Part shown: in pieces, positions 10,472 through 22,802 of the stretch
Numbering within the stretch: the first letter of the stretch is position 1
Layout: each line of letters starts with the position of its first letter
DNA from: Tetranychus cinnabarinus
Taxonomy: Eukaryota; Arthropoda; Arachnida; Trombidiformes; Tetranychidae
NCBI GenBank assembly: GCA_022266195.1
Contig: WHVY01000005.1
Span: 6,324,001 to 6,388,000, forward strand
Direction: 5' to 3'
DNA length: 64,000 nt
Position numbers and translations under genes: made by a program
Notes under the pieces: model-generated
Seen by the model: the letters and a program-made list of their open reading frames with translations, nothing else
What the model was told of the DNA's origin: nothing
Databases searched by the model: none

Positions 10472-13400
10472 TCAAGAGTAATCTTCTTTTCCCATTCCGA
10501 AAGCTGGAATAAAATCACCATGAGCATGAATTGGATGAGGAAAACCATATCCAGGGATTGGCATTCCAGGTATACCGTTGCCTGGAGTTTGCATGATAAT
10601 TTGACTGCCCATATCATCCATACCAGTTCGTCGCACCGGTCTGGTGCTTCCATAGCAGCAGATGACATGTTTCAATTCACGCATTAACTCGACAAAAATA
10701 TGATCCTAAAAATTGTAAACATGAATTAAAATTATAGCTTTTGTTCAATAATAAATGTAAACTTACTCTTTCGCCCCTTGGTATCTGTTTCATTTTCCAG
10801 ATAAACTCAAATATGCATATTATTACAGCACACACGGAACCGATAGCGAGTACAACAAAAACACCACCGACGTTGGCTAAGCCAAGTTCACTTGCTGCTC
10901 CAGCAGCCTTTTGAGTACCATCTTTAGGTCCACATTTTTTCTGACTCCACCATTTTTCCTTAATTGCTTGAAGAATGCCCTTTTCTTGAAGGGCTAGAAT
11001 GGTGTCAGAAATGATTCCTCTGTATGGTGAATCGGGTGGAGTAGCAATACCGTAGCCTTTAGAGTCAAGTAAACCACCGACTTGATAAAGGTCACACTCT
11101 CTTTCTACAATGTACTCGATGCTAGTTGACTCCATTAAATAAGCATAATCACCTTTTTTCACCCGTTCAACACCTTTATCATTACTTTCAACAAACACAC
11201 TGGGTCTTGTTGATTCCATGAAAGACCACATTCTTGCGTATGTTGAAAAATTTGAGTTCTAGATGGGATAAATGCATTCAAAGATGGGTCAAAGTTAGGT
11301 TTTACAAAAGCAAATCACAAGTGATTTGATCGCACTTACTTTGAAAAAAGCTTGTGTTGACCCTGACATAAGGCATCCATAATGGATTTTAGTTTGTTTA
11401 GCCAAATCTTCGACGCTCTCTATCGGGTTGACCATTCTCTCAACTGTCAAAAAGGCAGCCAGGTTAGCGGTGTACGATGATACCAATATAAGAATGAAAA
11501 ACCACCAAGAAGCGGCGAGAACTCTCGTTGATAGTGCTCGAGGCATCACATCACAGCCTTGTTGCATCAGGCAACCAATTGTGAACCAAAGAGTATTTTT
11601 CATCGTGAAATTGTTCTCCAGGTCTTCGGGTGTTTTTATACAAGGGTGTGGATTAATCCATTCATAAGGTGAAAATCGAGCAATCACAAAGAGAAACAAA
11701 GTAACACCAAGGAAAGCAGTTAATAAATAGATCCACACTTCAATAGCCAATGGAGACATGAAACTGAATAAGCGGGGAGGTTCCTTTTTGGGTTTCCGAA
11801 AAAGAATACCGATTCCAAGGTTCATAAATGGCATGGTAAAGTCCACAGCAGATTCACGTTCATAAGTAATCGTTAAATCAGCCACAGCAATGTCAGCTTT
11901 CTGTTTAGAGTCAAGAGAAAGTTAAACAATTAGCGCTTACCATCAATGTTCTAGATGTCAAATAAATGCTCGAAGTTATACTTACACCATCAATTAATTC
12001 ACGAATCATTCCATTCCATTCTCCTTTCTCGTTTCGCCGACCATAAGCTCGATCCTCAACCAAACGGATAACATATTTAAACTGAAGTCTTTTTGCAATC
12101 TCGTTCATTAAATCAATGCAATAACCTTCGAATCGATCGTTTCCAGTCAATCCTTTCTTCTCATAATCTTCAACAAACATTGTATAAGGTCGACCCTGTT
12201 TGGAAATGGACATTGTATAAGAAAAAGAGTTTTTATTCAACCAGAAAGATGAATATTTGCTCAAAATATACCTAAAAAGACACAATCAACACAATTGTAA
12301 CATTTATGCTCAAATTGACAGAGTTACTGCAAAACAAATGGTCAAAAACGGGTAAAAATAGATTTCTTTCGCATTAAGATTCTGGTAGTTTATAGCGTTA
12401 TAAGAACTGAGTCCATTTTTGTGAGTTAAAAATCTCCCTAATCAATAGGTCTCGAGAAAATCGAGGTCAAAGTTGAAACTTCGATCGCGATTTGTACAGT
12501 TGTGTGACCATATTTTTTAACAAAATTAATGTACTCATTACTAACTTTCGATGGTCAATCTTAGAATGAAATTATTTTGAGAATAAACATTTTCTGTTTT
12601 CTGTAAAAGAGATAAGTTCGATTTTGGCCTAAACGTGTCGCATTCGTTGACCGTAAGATTTAGAGATCTGTAATTTACTATTACTCCATAAAAATTAATT
12701 GCACAAATCATGAATCAAATATTTTTTCAAATTCATCTATAGTTCTCTTGATTTTGGCCAGTGACCTAAAAACTTTGGACCTCGATATTTCGAGGATAGT
12801 GGCACCTACAACCACCATTTTTTGACCCAACGTTAGATTGTATTATGTGCTGCAATATAATAAGGCTGAATATTGAATAAAATTCAAGTTGGTTCATTTA
12901 AGCATGAATATCCTTCTGACACATAATATTTGTGATAAGAAAACCAGATAACAAGCTCAAATCTGGTAACTTGAAAATACAATGCTATAACATTTTTTGT
13001 GTGATCTTGAATGATTTCATATTTCAGTATATTGTAATACATAATACAGACTAATGTTTGGTCAAACAATGGAGATTGTAGGTGCCACCATTCTAGAAAT
13101 ACCGATGTTCAAAGTTTTTAGCTCTTAGGCCAAAATCAAGAGAACTATTGGTCGATCGGAAAAATCATTGGATTCCTGGTGTGTGTCAACAATTTTTATG
13201 CTCCAAAAATAAGTTTCAGTTCTCTAACTAAAATGGACATTGAATGCGACAAGTTTAATTCAAAATCGAACTTGATCTGTTTTACAGAAGCAGAAAACTT
13301 TTTTTCTTAAAATAAGTGCATTTTCTGGTTGATAATCAGCATATCAATCAGGGAAATGAAGTTTCATGAAAAATCTGCTCCCGTAAATGTACAAATTGCG

Positions 13401-15903
13401 ATCGAAGTTTCAACTTTGACCTCGATTTTCTCGAGAACTATTGATAAGAGAGATTTGTTAATCGCACCGGTGAGCTCAGTTTTTGAAATCCTACAAACTG
13501 ACAGAGTCTAAAGTTGACAAAAGTTTATTTTTACCCGTTTTTTACCATTTGTTTTGGAGTAACTCTGTCAATTTGTGCATAAATGTTACAATTGTGTTGA
13601 TTGAGTCTTTTTAGTGTTAATAACAAGCGAAATATCTTATACTTACAGGAAATGTTGTCACTACAAGTGTTTTATTTTTAAGAGTCGCTTTCAATATTTC
13701 TTCCATAGTTTTACTGTAGTTACCAATGAATTGAACTCGCTTTTCTGATGTCCATTCTCCAACCTAAATCGAAAGATTTCATGATTTTGTCAAACAAACG
13801 GACAAACATTTCATCATGTATCATCTTACCTCTTTCAGACCTTCATTTGTGAGTTCAATTAATTTAAGCCTGACATCAGTTCTCAATCCATTACGATCAA
13901 ATTTAATGTCCCCAGTAAGACCTCTTACAGTTATCTAACAGAACAAAATTAATAGTTTGTATTGAAAAATAAATCTCCGATTTCAATGAAAGCTCATCTT
14001 AACTTACCATTCTCATATAATTTGTTAAGGTTATTCCATACTGCCATGGTTCTTCATTTTCACATGATAAAGCATTCATGTTAATGGTTTTACTTCGATC
14101 TAGATCATGTAAAGCTTTAGCCAAAAGCTTCACAGAATCATACATAAGTGCAACTTCAGTCTGGAAAAAAAGAATCACATAAATCCCATTAAAATCGTTA
14201 ACATGTGGACACTTTAAATTTCTAATCGATGATAGACATCGCGATGTGCTTACCGTAAAGTTCTGTAGTAGTGAGGCCTGAATTAAAATGTCGAGGTTGA
14301 ATGAAATAAAAAAGGCAATCAGTTATTAACATCGCAATTGATTGTTTCGATGCGTTGATACTCACTCTAGATATAAATGGGTCCTCTTCAAGCCAGTTTG
14401 TTCTTGTTACTGGAACTGACGATTGCCATTCTCTGATAATTTCCTTAAAATCAGTTGATGATCGATCAATTAAGCAAAAGGAAGAGATATTTGTGCCAGC
14501 ATATTGAAAGTCTTCCAGATCAACTGTTTGTAGGTCAAGTGAGGTGAAAATATAATCATGGTATTCGGACAACATGTCAACTTGTTGAGCATGGCGTAAA
14601 ACCTCGTGAATGTTTTCTCTGGGCACATCAACAATTAAATTTTTAATGTTTAACTTGTTAACTTCTTTAAATATTGTTCGATATTCATCAGTTTCGAACT
14701 GTCGGACAACCATCTTCTTTTCTCGTAAAACCTCATCTTTTAAAATCTCTTCCAGTCTCACTAAGGCTGTAAAAGAAACGGTAAAATGATGAGATGATTA
14801 ACGATATTGGGTATAGTGTGTGAAGACAAATTAAGTGATAGATGAATTGCTAACCTTCATTTTCTTGGTATAAAATGGCAAAGTTTTTCCAATTTTTCAT
14901 CCTGATCAAGTCCCTTATTGCTTCGCCAAATACTTTTGGATGTGGATGAAGGTTGATTGAATGGTTTGCTGCTACAGATCTGAAATCTAATCGAGTTTCC
15001 ATATGAGGAATGTGGAGTTGATCACAAGTTGATTGAATGTGTGTTGAAGTCTCAACTGATTGTGGGCCGAATATTGCTGCAATTCCTTGTTCAAATAGAC
15101 CACAAGCTGCGAAAGTGAAGACAAAAATTGAATAAAACATCAACCATTGACAGATTACTTTCATTAACTTATTTTGAAGCTTGAAAGCTAAAGAAAACAT
15201 TGAATGGACAAACAGCAAAAGTTGACTTACCTTTTTTAGATGCCGAGAAGCTATCACTTTTCTCAACCTTTTCAACTTGAGCGAGTAACCGTGATCTTGG
15301 GATTAATTTACCATCGCTGTTAATTCGATCAACTGCACTTTTAAAGGCCATTTCCATGGGATCATCTCCTACCTCGAATAGACCACCTTATGGGATAAAC
15401 AAGAAACACATTAGTGGGAAGTCAATCAAGCAAATGCTACTTGAAGTATACGTTAAACTAGATAATTTCAATATAATATCTTTATTCCTATCAAGAATAA
15501 TCAATAGCTATTAAAAATTATGAATATTCAATGCTTAGACTATCAGATCTAAAAGTCCGTTAAGGCTTAAGGAATCGTTTTTCAGAAACAAGACAATGTG
15601 TTTCAAATTGATATGGAATTGGATTTTATGATATCGAATAAAAATCTTATTGTTTCAATTTTAAGAGTAAATCGATAATAGACTCAATTACTATGGATAA
15701 GTCTTGAGGTTTTCAATTTCTTGATAAAACCCAAGACCAACACTTGATGGTCAAATTAAATTGTTAACGCTCTAGTATTAACGATGATTAAGGTATAACT
15801 ATCACTTACCTATTCTTAAAATTTCAGGCAAAGCGTTTATAAAATTTAAGTTGACCGTAAGAAGTAGAAAAGTTAAAATTTGAATTAACCAAGTTGACTC
15901 CAT
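10472..15903 (-). CDS. Kainate-type ionotropic glutamate receptor subunit (12 exons)
   Basis: Exons, 5' to 3': 15810-15903, 15231-15386, 14855-15106, 14366-14766, 14254-14277, 14008-14160, 13830-13934, 13647-13763, 11986-12195, 11340-11900, 10767-11258, 10472-10705. All junctions are GT-AG and in frame, giving 932 residues. Residues 1-24 are a signal peptide. The amino-terminal domain runs to about 415. The ligand-binding lobes contain GNDRFEGYCIDL, the ligand arginine (TITYERE) and the S2 glutamate (LMESTSIEY). The pore carries glutamine at the Q/R site (LMQQGCD), predicting Ca2+ permeability, and the gate SYTANLAAFLTVERM. The last TM is at about 815-838. The tail is Gly/Pro/Met-rich. ERESAVDFTMPFM and SKGYGIATP fit kainate (GRIK-like) rather than AMPA or NMDA subunits. 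It acts at the plasma membrane as a tetramer. One 24-bp microexon (14254-14277) encodes ASLLQNFT. The intron after exon 8 holds a fold-back element. Confidence 0.93.
12272..13614. mobile_element. Fold-back (long inverted repeat) element in receptor intron 8
   Basis: The two halves of this 1,343-bp segment are imperfect inverted copies of each other. The outer ends are CTAAAAAGAC at 12272 and its complement GTCTTTTTAG ending at 13614. Matching blocks run inward: AATTGTAACATTTATGC, ACAGAGTTACT, ACAAATGGT, then CTCGAGAAAATCGAGG with AAAGTTGAAACTTCGATCG, and finally GGTGCCAC near the centre. The arms are roughly 550 bp and the centre about 230 bp. No coding frame is present and I could not see a clear target-site duplication. 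It looks like a non-autonomous fold-back or large MITE-type transposon that landed in the intron without disturbing splice sites. Confidence 0.75.
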
Positions 15904-17731
15904 GGCTATGGAAATTACTGTGATTATTAAATGGTTTGGAAGCTTGGATGTGTTATTTCAAAATTCAATGTAGATGTTATTATTAATATTATTAGCTGTA
16001 ATGTTGATTGTAAGATATTGCCAATGAGTAACAATTTTCAATTACTTTAAAAAACGACAGATAAATCAATGGTTTGTTAATTTCAAAGATAAACTGTACA
16101 TTGAATCCATTCCAATTGATTGAAACACGTTCAATTACACAATTAGTATACACATTTTACAAGCACTGTTTCAATTGAATGTTCAACACTGTTGTGAATC
16201 TTGAATGCTACTAATCACCATGATAGTCAGGATAAACAATAAGCAGGTAAGATAATTTAAGATGTGAAAGGTGATTCCGATGGAAAAGATGTTTGTAATG
16301 ATGTTGGTTAACCAGATGCATAGTTAATACAAAATCAAAATATCTTAATTGCTTGGTTATCGACAATAACCTTCATTACTTACTGTGTTGACACGAAAGG
16401 CAAGGATATAAGACAAAAAAGTCAAGATGAAGACTAAAAGGCAAAAACTAAAGCGTCAAATTATACAAAGATAATCAATTAACCAAGTCGATTTTTAGTT
16501 AATCACTATTGGAGTGAAAATGTTTAAAAAGAAGAGAGAATAAGGTGAAACAAATAAATGATAATTGGATGATTAAACAAATGGATACGGTAAATTAAAA
16601 TAAAAAATGAACAAGAATAAGAACAATAATAATATTGTTATTGAGCATCAGGCAAAGATGATAATGAAGAGGATGAGGAGGAGGTGGATGAGAAAAAAAA
16701 CAATCTTTGATCAAAAGGGAATGGACTTGTTCAGCTTCTCTGATTCTTTTACTCGGCGTTTGCTCTTCACCGAATCATTTCGCATCTTCATCTTCATCTT
16801 CATGTTTCTATAGGAACAACATCTCTCAAGCATCTCAATGGAATGCTTGGAGGAGGATGAAGAGATGGTATAAAGATGAAAAATATTGATCCATGGACAG
16901 TCACTCAGTTTTGGGTTTTCACTGCATCCATACAACATAAATTGATTCAATCTTTTCATTGAGTTCAACATTTAGAGTTGTCTATTTGTTCAAGGTTTTA
17001 GATTAAATTTAATTGTTTCAACAGGTTAATATTGACTTGGTTAATTTGGTTATTGGACTCTTCCATATTGATAGCTAACAAAATTATCCTAAATTGTAAT
17101 AAGAAATGTATTTAGGCTTTGATATATTTTAATTTTGGATTTTTTATTTTATTGCCGATTTGATTTATAAAAATTATAAGATTTTATCAATCAATAAATA
17201 GATTAATCAACAAATTGCCGATTTAGTGATGGATTTTTCATTTTTAAATAAATCGAAAATCTTTTCATTTCATCCAATTTTTGGTTTGTTTTTATTTTAT
17301 CGGTATACGGTAATGTAAACAGTTCATTTATGAATGTTTTGAAAAGTAACAATATAAATCAAAATTATGAATGTTTGATAAAGATTAAGTTTTCAATTAG
17401 AGTAATTGAGAAAAAGTAATTAGCATTAAACGATTGGAATTTCCATGCATCTCTAGTTAATCAGTTTTGTAAAATTTGCTTCTGGTCCATAAAGTTTCAG
17501 GTACAGTTGATTGTTCGTTTTTTTCGTTGCTTAAACCAAATTTATTTAATGAAAGTTAGAGCTGATGAGACGCTAGTTGATGAAATATATGGCGAAAGGT
17601 TCCCAAGGTTTGACTAGGCGAGAGTGTAACGAAACATTGACCTGAGTTTATTATACGAAATTGAGACGGGAAAATATTAGCCTCTATTTGAGGCATTTTT
17701 TTTAAATTCCAATGACTCAAAGAATATGCTA
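15904..17731. other. Intergenic region, no gene seen
   Basis: This 1.8-kb region lies upstream of the glutamate receptor and downstream of cystathionine beta-synthase. It holds AT-rich DNA with short purine-rich and AAT-rich tracts near 16607-16700. The low-complexity open frames there (Asn/Lys/Met/Arg-rich) do not look like genes. The receptor promoter should lie just above 15903, but I see no clear core element. Confidence 0.55.
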
Positions 17732-19480
17732 TCATTGTTCATAGGCATCAGCAATAATGAGGTAATTGAGAACATCAACATGAGTAATAATTCCAGCTAC
17801 TTTTACCTCTGAAGGAGAGATTTGGTCAACAATGACAACATATGATTGCGATTTAAGGAGAGTTGTGAGTGAACCAAGTGTTTCATTGCGGTCAATGGAT
17901 GGAAATACTTTGGTCATAATTGTTTCAACTGGATCGTCGACTGTAGCTGCTCCTCCGACAAGACTTTTCATAGTTGCAGAAACAGTAACCATTCCTTTGA
18001 GATAACCAGAAGAATCAACAACAGGCATTTGGTCGATACCCTGAGTTTTCATAGTGGAAATGGCTTCGTTTATTTTACTATTTAGGTTAATTGTGATTAA
18101 TCCAGCGCCAACTGATAAACTATCGATAGCTAAATCCCAGAACCAAGGTTTCTGTTGCTCCTGTGCTTTGAGTAAACTTTCAGTAAGGAAACCTCTTTCA
18201 GCCATCCAATGGTCATCAAGGAATTTGGTCATGTAATTTCGAACACTATCGGGTAAAATGACAACACAAGTTTGATCCTCTCGTAATCTTTTAGCGACTT
18301 TCATGGCTGCAGCCATAGCACTGCCAGAAGATCCTCCACAAAGTAGCCCTTCTTTTGAGATCAACTCACGAGCCATGATGAGGGATTCCTTATCTCCTGT
18401 TTTGATCCACTCATCTATTATACTTCGATCAAGAACAGTTGGAATGAAATCATATCCTATACCTTCAACTTCATAAAATGTAGTACTAGTTTCGTTGATG
18501 GAATCTGGCTGAGCCAAAATAGAACCATAAGGATCAACCCCAACAACTGTACAATTAGGCACTGCTTCTTTAAATTTACGTCCGATCCCAGCAATGGTTC
18601 CTCCAGTTCCAGCACCAAGAACTACCATGTCTACCTTATTATCACATTGATCAAGAATTTCGGCAGCAGTCCCATCATAATGGGCCAGAGGATTGGACGG
18701 ATTCACGTACTGATCAAGAATCATTGATTTAGGAATTGAACGACATAATTTTTGAGCTACCGATACATGCGAATCAGGTGAATCAAAACTTGCTGATGTT
18801 GGAGTACGAATAACCTCAGCTCCTAAAGCTCGAAGGACATTAGCTTTCTCTGTAGACATCTTTTCTGGCATAACAATGATACATCTATAACCTTTGACAG
18901 CAGCAGCAAGAGCCAAGCCAATACCCGTATTTCCTATTTAATGAGAGTAAAAAATCAAGATATTAGCCAGACAAAACATGATTCATAAAAAATAAACATG
19001 AGACCATAGTTGAAAAGGTAGACAGTTTGATTTCTCATGACGAATAGATCAATAATTTTCACTTGAATGACATAAATGTTGGTTTTAATAGAGCCATTTG
19101 TATTTACTTCTGAATAAAAAAAATCTAAACTGTTCAAGATTACCTGAGGTAGGTTCAATCAATGTCCAACCAGGTTCGATTATGCCTTTTTGCTCGGCAT
19201 CTTCAATCATTCTTAAAGCAATCCGGTCTTTAACACTTCCTCCTGGATTGAAAAATTCACATTTAGCAAGAACCTGGCATTTAACGCCATAGTTAGCTGG
19301 AATTTTGTTTAATCGAATCAGAGGTGTATTACCAATATGATTTAGAACATTTGGACAGACTGGAGCTCGTATCTGTCGATGATGGGGATGCGGATCTAGA
19401 CTTTTATCCGCTTTCAATGACCAAGAACATTTTGATGGATGATCTGGAGGTGGAAATATCGGGCACTCAGTGGCTGACAT
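17732..19480 (-). CDS. CBS: Cystathionine beta-synthase
   Basis: Exons 19144-19480 and 17732-18933 join at a GT-AG intron inside the TSGNTG motif, giving 512 residues. The enzyme condenses serine with homocysteine to cystathionine (transsulfuration) using pyridoxal phosphate. Visible features are an N-terminal haem-binding pair C18 (SKCSW) and H31 (DPHPHH) with the same 13-residue spacing as human CBS; the PLP lysine K84 (GGSVKDR); the TSGNTG and GTGGT phosphate-binding loops; and EGIGYDFIPTVLDR. The C-terminal regulatory region has two CBS motifs (roughly 375-510), the site of S-adenosylmethionine control in vertebrates. Length and layout match animal CBS, so this is an orthologue and not a bacterial-type cysteine synthase. 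No frameshift or missing key residue. Confidence 0.96.
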
Positions 19481-20319
19481 ATTGTGTTGATTAAACTATA
19501 AAATTGAAAACCTGAACACTGATATAAGAATGAAAAACAAGGGAAAATAAGTCATACGTAACCTCTATGTACCAAGAAAAAAATAAGACTTACAAAAACA
19601 ATTTTTTTTCAAACGAAAAGTATCATATAATCAAGATTGAGATAATCTGAAAGAGATAAAGATGATTAAAGTGATTTCAGACAGTGATAATTGATCAATA
19701 AATCATTTCAACAAACAAAAAATTAGATTAGAGATGCATTCGATTAAAAGATAACATAAGGTAGAAATTAAATGAAAAAGCGAGTCAATAACAACTTGCG
19801 AAATAAATGTTTTGGTTTACTTCTAGGGGAGGTTATATAATTTCCAAAGGGTTGGAAAATAAAAGTTCGTTGTGCAAAAATCTTTGATATTAATATCTGG
19901 TTTAACATTCAACTTTCTTTACAACTTTATGATATCTGAATGGCCCTGTAATTTATCTAGAGGCTGAACTTAATAAAATTAATCAAACATCATCTTCAGA
20001 GGCGTATTAAACAACATGTAAGTAACCCAAATCTAAATATAATTGATTGAAAACCGTCATTCTCAAGCATTTTAGTCACATTTACAATTTATGTTTAAAT
20101 CTTTATATTACTAGTGTCTTTATCTTTATAATATTTAATAGCAGCTTCTGAATCAATTAAAACAGACTTTTCTTTATTTTTCTATTTCTAAGAGTTAGGT
20201 ATGATTGAATATCAAAAGTCAGTAGCAATCAGTTTAATTCATGAATCATATCTCATCTTGTATCCAGCTGATAAAATACATCAAAATTGACACAATAACA
20301 AGCAAACATATATTCAACA
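19481..20319. other. Intergenic region, no gene seen
   Basis: This 839-bp AT-rich interval lies between CBS (its 5' side) and the 3' end of the second DEG/ENaC gene, both transcribed leftward. It should contain the CBS promoter. I see no coding exon, repeat or clear core promoter motif. Confidence 0.55.
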
Positions 20320-21774
20320 TTATCTAGGCCACCAAGGTCGAGCTCTAACATTGTAAAATAATGGCCATTCATTTTTATCATCATAATAGGTATAAAATGG
20401 TGGAAAACGTTTCTGAATGTCCTTTTTTTTCGATTGGGACTTTGGCCTCACAAGATACGCTGATGGTACAGGCAGCTTGGAACTTGAATTGTCTCGATAT
20501 TGATCATCTTTTCGCAATGGGAGATTGAAAAACTTAACCCCAATGAAGCTTGCTACTTGAGGAATTGAATCAACAATTGAAAAGCCAAGCCATGTTCCAA
20601 GAACACTTCCGATCGAAATAATCAGATCTAAAAGAGTCATTTTGGGTTCAATAGAAATGGTGTAAATTGGATCGGAAACTTGTTCTACGGTGATCTCTGT
20701 ATAATTTCCTTGAATTGGTAATGGAGTGCGACTTAAAGGGAAATAATTAATTTCATAACAATCTGGTTGTGAGGCTATTTGAAGGCATGCTTCGGCAATT
20801 TTCGATATTGAATCGAGATAAGTTTCGTTTTGAATATTTTTTTCCAAAATGTACGATCCAAAGGGAGCTTCTAATGGTTTATCAACAATATTTGTTGGCA
20901 ATGGACTGCCGATATTTTGTAAACTCAAATTAATCTCACATTTGTCTTCCATATCGACTCGAGAAAGGTAACCTCTATCACTGTAATTGGCACAATTGGT
21001 TGGATAAGGTGGACCCAAACGACGTATTTCAATGTAATAAAAAAAGAAAGTGTGTTTTCTGGCAATATCATAAGCTTCTTGTGATTCCCATTTTATTTTG
21101 TTTCCCCTTGGCAACTCACCTCTCGGAATCAAAGAAACCCAATAAAAGTCGATTGTTCTGAAAAAGGATTGAGGTACTTCTAGTGTGAACACCTCTTGAG
21201 TGGTCAACTTCTTGTACAAGTCAACTTTTTCAGTTACTATTGGTTCACTTGAGTTATACGATGATGAACAAGTAAATGAATAACAATATTCTTTCTCCAT
21301 GAAAAAATCATTACTGGAACACGGTAAACGAATGATATCGTCATCGGTTGCTTTGTGGACAAACGCTTTTCGGTAAATCATTGAAGAGTTAACAATTTGC
21401 TTCCACAACTGATCAATTTTCAGACGTTCTTGGAAAAAGAAAAGAAGATAATTGTCCGAGACTTTGGCTCTAATGGAATGAATCAGTTCATAGGTTACAC
21501 GAGTTCCTGGTTTATAACCAAGTTCACCAAGAATCGAAGGATAGTTCGAAAATAATGCAGTATAATTGATGGCATCAAGAATTGGGAAACAAATCGCTAT
21601 GTCTGGAAGTAAAGTTGACTCTGGATCACCAACATGGCATGTTGTTAAAAGCTCATACGAAAAGAAACGATATAACAAATAGCTTATTTGGACTGTTGCA
21701 CCAACCATACAAATAATTAGAAATATCTGTTTGGAATTTAATCCAAAGAAATGAAATTTTAATGAAGAGCCCAT
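20320..21774 (-). CDS. DEG/ENaC cation channel with C-terminal PPxY motif
   Basis: A single exon encodes 484 residues from the ATG at 21774. TM1 is at about 16-38 (IFLIICMVGATVQISYLLYRF), then a Cys-containing extracellular loop with several N-glycosylation sequons, then TM2 around 380-415 with the family signature GSVLGTWLGFSIVDSIPQ, containing the G-x-S selectivity filter. The cytoplasmic tail of about 70 residues is basic and then aromatic, and includes RFPPFYTYYDD. PPFY is a PPxY motif; in mammalian ENaC, a PPxY in this place recruits the WW domains of Nedd4 ubiquitin ligases to retrieve channels from the surface. The same role here is inference. Similarity to the gene at 5312-6787 is limited to the family signatures, so this is not a recent duplication. 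Confidence 0.88.
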   Translation of the reverse strand: MGSSLKFHFFGLNSKQIFLIICMVGATVQISYLLYRFFSYELLTTCHVGDPESTLLPDIAICFPILDAINYTALFSNYPSILGELGYKPGTRVTYELIHSIRAKVSDNYLLFFFQERLKIDQLWKQIVNSSMIYRKAFVHKATDDDIIRLPCSSNDFFMEKEYCYSFTCSSSYNSSEPIVTEKVDLYKKLTTQEVFTLEVPQSFFRTIDFYWVSLIPRGELPRGNKIKWESQEAYDIARKHTFFFYYIEIRRLGPPYPTNCANYSDRGYLSRVDMEDKCEINLSLQNIGSPLPTNIVDKPLEAPFGSYILEKNIQNETYLDSISKIAEACLQIASQPDCYEINYFPLSRTPLPIQGNYTEITVEQVSDPIYTISIEPKMTLLDLIISIGSVLGTWLGFSIVDSIPQVASFIGVKFFNLPLRKDDQYRDNSSSKLPVPSAYLVRPKSQSKKKDIQKRFPPFYTYYDDKNEWPLFYNVRARPWWPR

Positions 21775-22271
21775 CGACTCAGTGGATTTAGGTATGACTT
21801 GGGTTCACTCAGCTAACAAATAACGCTAATATTTGTTTATTATGCTACTTTATTTTTTGGACCGCTGAAAACAAAAGATAAATCAACATTTGTTTATCGG
21901 CTTACATATTTTTACCTTTAGTTTTTTATACCAAATGCCAGATTTTTCTTGGACCAATTCTGAACCAGCAGTTATTTTTATTACAGATATCGATTGTATA
22001 ATGGATAGTTTCAATGGCCCATGAGAAAATGTCTTCTCTAAAACACAGCTACACACAAACATCCAGCTATTAATATGTATATTTTGTATTTTTGTACTGA
22101 AAAGCTATCAATTTTGATGATTAAATGGTTGGCTAAATCAATTTGGTACTTTACTTCTCAATTAAATGATATTATTAAATATTATTATGCTGTTGAGTCG
22201 AAGTACTACAGACCAATGTTTTTAAATGTTCAAATACATTTTTCCATACTTATTAGACTCTATGGTTAAAC
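21775..22271. other. Intergenic region upstream of DEG/ENaC gene
   Basis: About 500 bp of AT-rich DNA precede the second DEG/ENaC start and presumably contain its promoter. A short open frame at 22075-22269 begins with ATG but has no recognisable coding character. Nothing else is visible. Confidence 0.5.
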
Positions 22272-22273
22272 TA

Positions 22274-22425
22274 AAGGGTGTTGCGTTTAATAAGGTGCAA
22301 TTATCAGCTACCAAAATGAAGATAAAAAGATAAACAATGTAAGATGTCTTGATCTTTACCTTTGTCCATCTTCTTATCTACATCTGGCTAACTGATAATT
22401 GCACCTTATTAAACGCAACACCCTT
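22274..22425. mobile_element. TA-flanked MITE (152 bp) with about 35-bp terminal inverted repeats
   Basis: The terminal repeats begin AAGGGTGTTGCGTTTAATAA and continue through GGTGCAATTATCAG, with a matching complement at the right end. Each end is bordered by TA (22272-22273 and 22426-22427), the target duplication expected for Tc1/mariner-type elements. The interior is non-coding. It is therefore a non-autonomous MITE. The ends match perfectly over about 35 bp, which suggests a fairly young insertion. Confidence 0.85.
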
Positions 22426-22802
22426 TAATACGATTTACACAAAGCGATTGATTGTGCAATCAATCAAGGTTAAAAATGATGAGTTGATTACCTTGATCAT
22501 AGAATGGTTTTCATTAAATTAATCATTCAGTTAACCTTGATGATGCGTAAATATTGATTGGATTGGAATTACTAAACAATCGAGTTTTTAAAACACCCTG
22601 AAGATTGATTATCAAGTGATATAAATTGTTCTTATAATAACTTCAATATTAATATCACATGGAAGTTGTCGCTTCACCAATAACAGGTGGTTAGAGGGAT
22701 ATGCCATGAATCTAAAGTTGTATCCACAACGATCATGAATAACTATTAATATGATAATGAAAATAACTTCAAAATATTATAAAGGGTTCAACACTTATTT
22801 CA

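Noticed and set aside
16607..16971. Short open frames on both strands upstream of the glutamate receptor
   Set aside because: Low-complexity Asn/Lys/Arg/Met composition from purine-rich tracts; no splice partners or family.
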